Below, in pieces: positions 4,781 to 5,965 of a DNA stretch of 5,965 bases. The position numbers were made by a program, and so were the translations under genes. The stretch lies in NCBI GenBank assembly GCA_001796935.1, contig MGNX01000027.1:1-5965 (forward strand). Direction: 5' to 3'. The first letter of the stretch is position 1; each line of letters begins with the position of its first letter. The stretch is from Chloroflexi bacterium RBG_16_60_22. Lineage in GTDB: Bacteria > Chloroflexota > Dehalococcoidia > Dehalococcoidales > RBG-16-60-22. The notes beneath the pieces were generated by a model, which saw nothing but the letters and a program-made list of their open reading frames with translations, did no database searches and had not been told where the DNA came from.

Positions 4781-5965
4781 ATGTCTGACAGTTTTGCCAA
4801 CTCACCGAACTACATGATGACGTCGGAATCGGTTACCGAGGGTCACCCGGACAAGATGTGCGACCAGATTTCGGACGCCATCCTGGACGCCATCATGGCT
4901 AAAGACCCCTACGGGCGGGTGGCCTGCGAGGTCGCCACCACCACCGGCCTGGTGGTCGTGTTGGGAGAGATTACCACCTCCTGCTACGTCGATGTCCCCA
5001 GGGTGGTCAGGAAGGTCGTCCATGATATCGGCTACGTCAAGCCGGAGTACGGCTTCGATTACCAGTCCTGCGGCGTGATGGTCTCCATCAAGGAGCAGTC
5101 CACCGATATCGACCTGGGGGTGAGCAAGTCGCTGGAGGCCAAGGAGAGCACCGGGGTCAGCCACCTCGACGAGCTGGGCGCCGGCGACCAGGGTATGATG
5201 GTGGGCTATGCCTGCCGCGAGACGCCGGAGCTGATGCCCCTCCCCATCTCCCTGGCCCATAAGCTCTGCCGCCGCCTGGCCCAGGTCAGGAAGGATAAAA
5301 CCCTCAAGTACCTCCGCCCGGACGGCAAGAGCCAGGTGACCGTGGAGTACAATAAGGGCGTGCCGAAGAGGGTCGTCAACGTCGTTATCGGCGCCCAGCA
5401 CGACGAAAATGTCACCCATGACCAGATTGAGAGGGATATCATCAAGCACGTCATCGGGGAGGTCGTCCCGGCTTCCCTGATAAACGGCGATACCAAATAC
5501 TATATCAACGGCACCGGTCGGTTCGTCATCGGCGGGCCGGTATCGGACACCGGGTTTACGGGACGCAAGATTATCGTCGATACCTACGGCGGCGTCGCCC
5601 GGCACGGCGGCGGGGCCTTCTCCGGCAAGGACTGCACCAAGGTCGACCGCTCCGCGTCCTACATGGCGCGGTACATCGCCAAGAACATGGTGGCCGCCGG
5701 ACTCGCCGACCGCTTCGAGATACAGGTGGCCTACGTCATCGGGGTGGCCCACCCGCTCTCCGTCTCCATCGAGTCCTTCGGCACCGGCAAGGTGGAAAAC
5801 CAGGTCATCAAGGACCTGATTCACAAGCACTTCGACCTCCGCCCCGGGGCGATTATCCAGGACTTCAACCTGCGCCGTCCCATCTACCGCCAGACGGCCG
5901 CCTACGGGCACTTCGGCCGCGACGACCTCGACCTCCCCTGGGAGAAGACGGACAAGGCCGAGATT
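4781..5965 (+). CDS. metK: S-adenosylmethionine synthetase (methionine adenosyltransferase), 3' end cut by window edge
   Basis: The enzyme forms S-adenosylmethionine from ATP and methionine, releasing phosphate and pyrophosphate; it is cytoplasmic and normally oligomeric. The frame is open from ATG at 4781 to the window end, giving 395 residues. The family is about 380-410, so only the extreme C-terminus should be missing. Visible signatures are SESVTEGHPDK (15-25, with catalytic H22 and Mg-binding D24), the ATP motif GAGDQG (133-138), DGKSQVTVEY (181-190, K183), GRKIIVDTYGG (261-271) and GGGAFSGKD (276-284), followed by TKVDRSA (286-292), with K283, K287 and D289 at the phosphate and metal sites. 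All key residues I could check are present. GGAGG lies 6 bases before the start. Pairing with ahcY makes a methyl-cycle operon. Confidence 0.97.
   Translation, partial: MSDSFANSPNYMMTSESVTEGHPDKMCDQISDAILDAIMAKDPYGRVACEVATTTGLVVVLGEITTSCYVDVPRVVRKVVHDIGYVKPEYGFDYQSCGVMVSIKEQSTDIDLGVSKSLEAKESTGVSHLDELGAGDQGMMVGYACRETPELMPLPISLAHKLCRRLAQVRKDKTLKYLRPDGKSQVTVEYNKGVPKRVVNVVIGAQHDENVTHDQIERDIIKHVIGEVVPASLINGDTKYYINGTGRFVIGGPVSDTGFTGRKIIVDTYGGVARHGGGAFSGKDCTKVDRSASYMARYIAKNMVAAGLADRFEIQVAYVIGVAHPLSVSIESFGTGKVENQVIKDLIHKHFDLRPGAIIQDFNLRRPIYRQTAAYGHFGRDDLDLPWEKTDKAEI

Noticed and set aside
3597..4805. 402-residue minus-strand open frame opposite ahcY
   Set aside because: It is an antisense shadow of a fully conserved AhcY, and its own sequence shows no recognisable family.
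4802..5911. 369-residue minus-strand open frame opposite metK
   Set aside because: It is an antisense shadow of MetK with Asp/Val/Gly/His-rich, motif-free translation.
1..5965. tRNA, rRNA, CRISPR array, insertion sequence or attachment site
   Set aside because: No spaced direct repeats, transposase-like protein, terminal inverted repeats or cloverleaf-like sequence were seen; nearly all the window is explained by conserved genes.

Overview
This window looks like ordinary chromosomal DNA from a GC-rich, probably anaerobic bacterium. The metabolic genes are conserved, spacers are short, and no mobile element, phage gene, tRNA, rRNA or CRISPR array is visible. The 40-residue desulforedoxin-type iron protein points to an anaerobe. 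The combination of a short-class S-adenosylhomocysteine hydrolase next to metK, a glgC-galT pair and tiny Cys-rich proteins would fit an environmental Chloroflexota (Dehalococcoidia-like) genome. That placement comes from recalled gene content and protein style, not from a database search.

There are two divergent blocks. On the minus strand, glgC (2346-1075) is followed after 54 bases by a galT-family gene (1020 to beyond base 1). Both handle nucleotide-sugar and glucose-1-phosphate chemistry. A good sigma70-type promoter (TTGACA, 16 bp, TATAAC) lies about 130 bases upstream of the glgC start, with A/T-rich tracts behind it.

On the plus strand, a perfect TATAAT at 2616-2621 precedes three small genes: a 47-residue basic protein of unknown function ending in a Cys/Gly/Pro tail, a 40-residue desulforedoxin-like protein, and a 130-residue gamma-glutamylcyclotransferase-fold protein. 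A second promoter at 3404-3432 (TTGAAA, 17 bp, TATCAT) has a near-perfect 16-bp palindrome in its spacer. It drives ahcY (3468-4730) and metK (4781 to beyond the window end). MetK makes S-adenosylmethionine and AhcY removes the S-adenosylhomocysteine left by methyltransferases, so this pair is the core of the activated methyl cycle.

The best candidates for something undescribed are the 47-residue protein with its CCGHPGEPGC tail, its grouping with a desulforedoxin and a cyclotransferase upstream of the methyl cycle, and the palindrome inside the ahcY promoter. A third lead is that the GalT-family enzyme beside glgC may act on ADP-glucose rather than in galactose metabolism.
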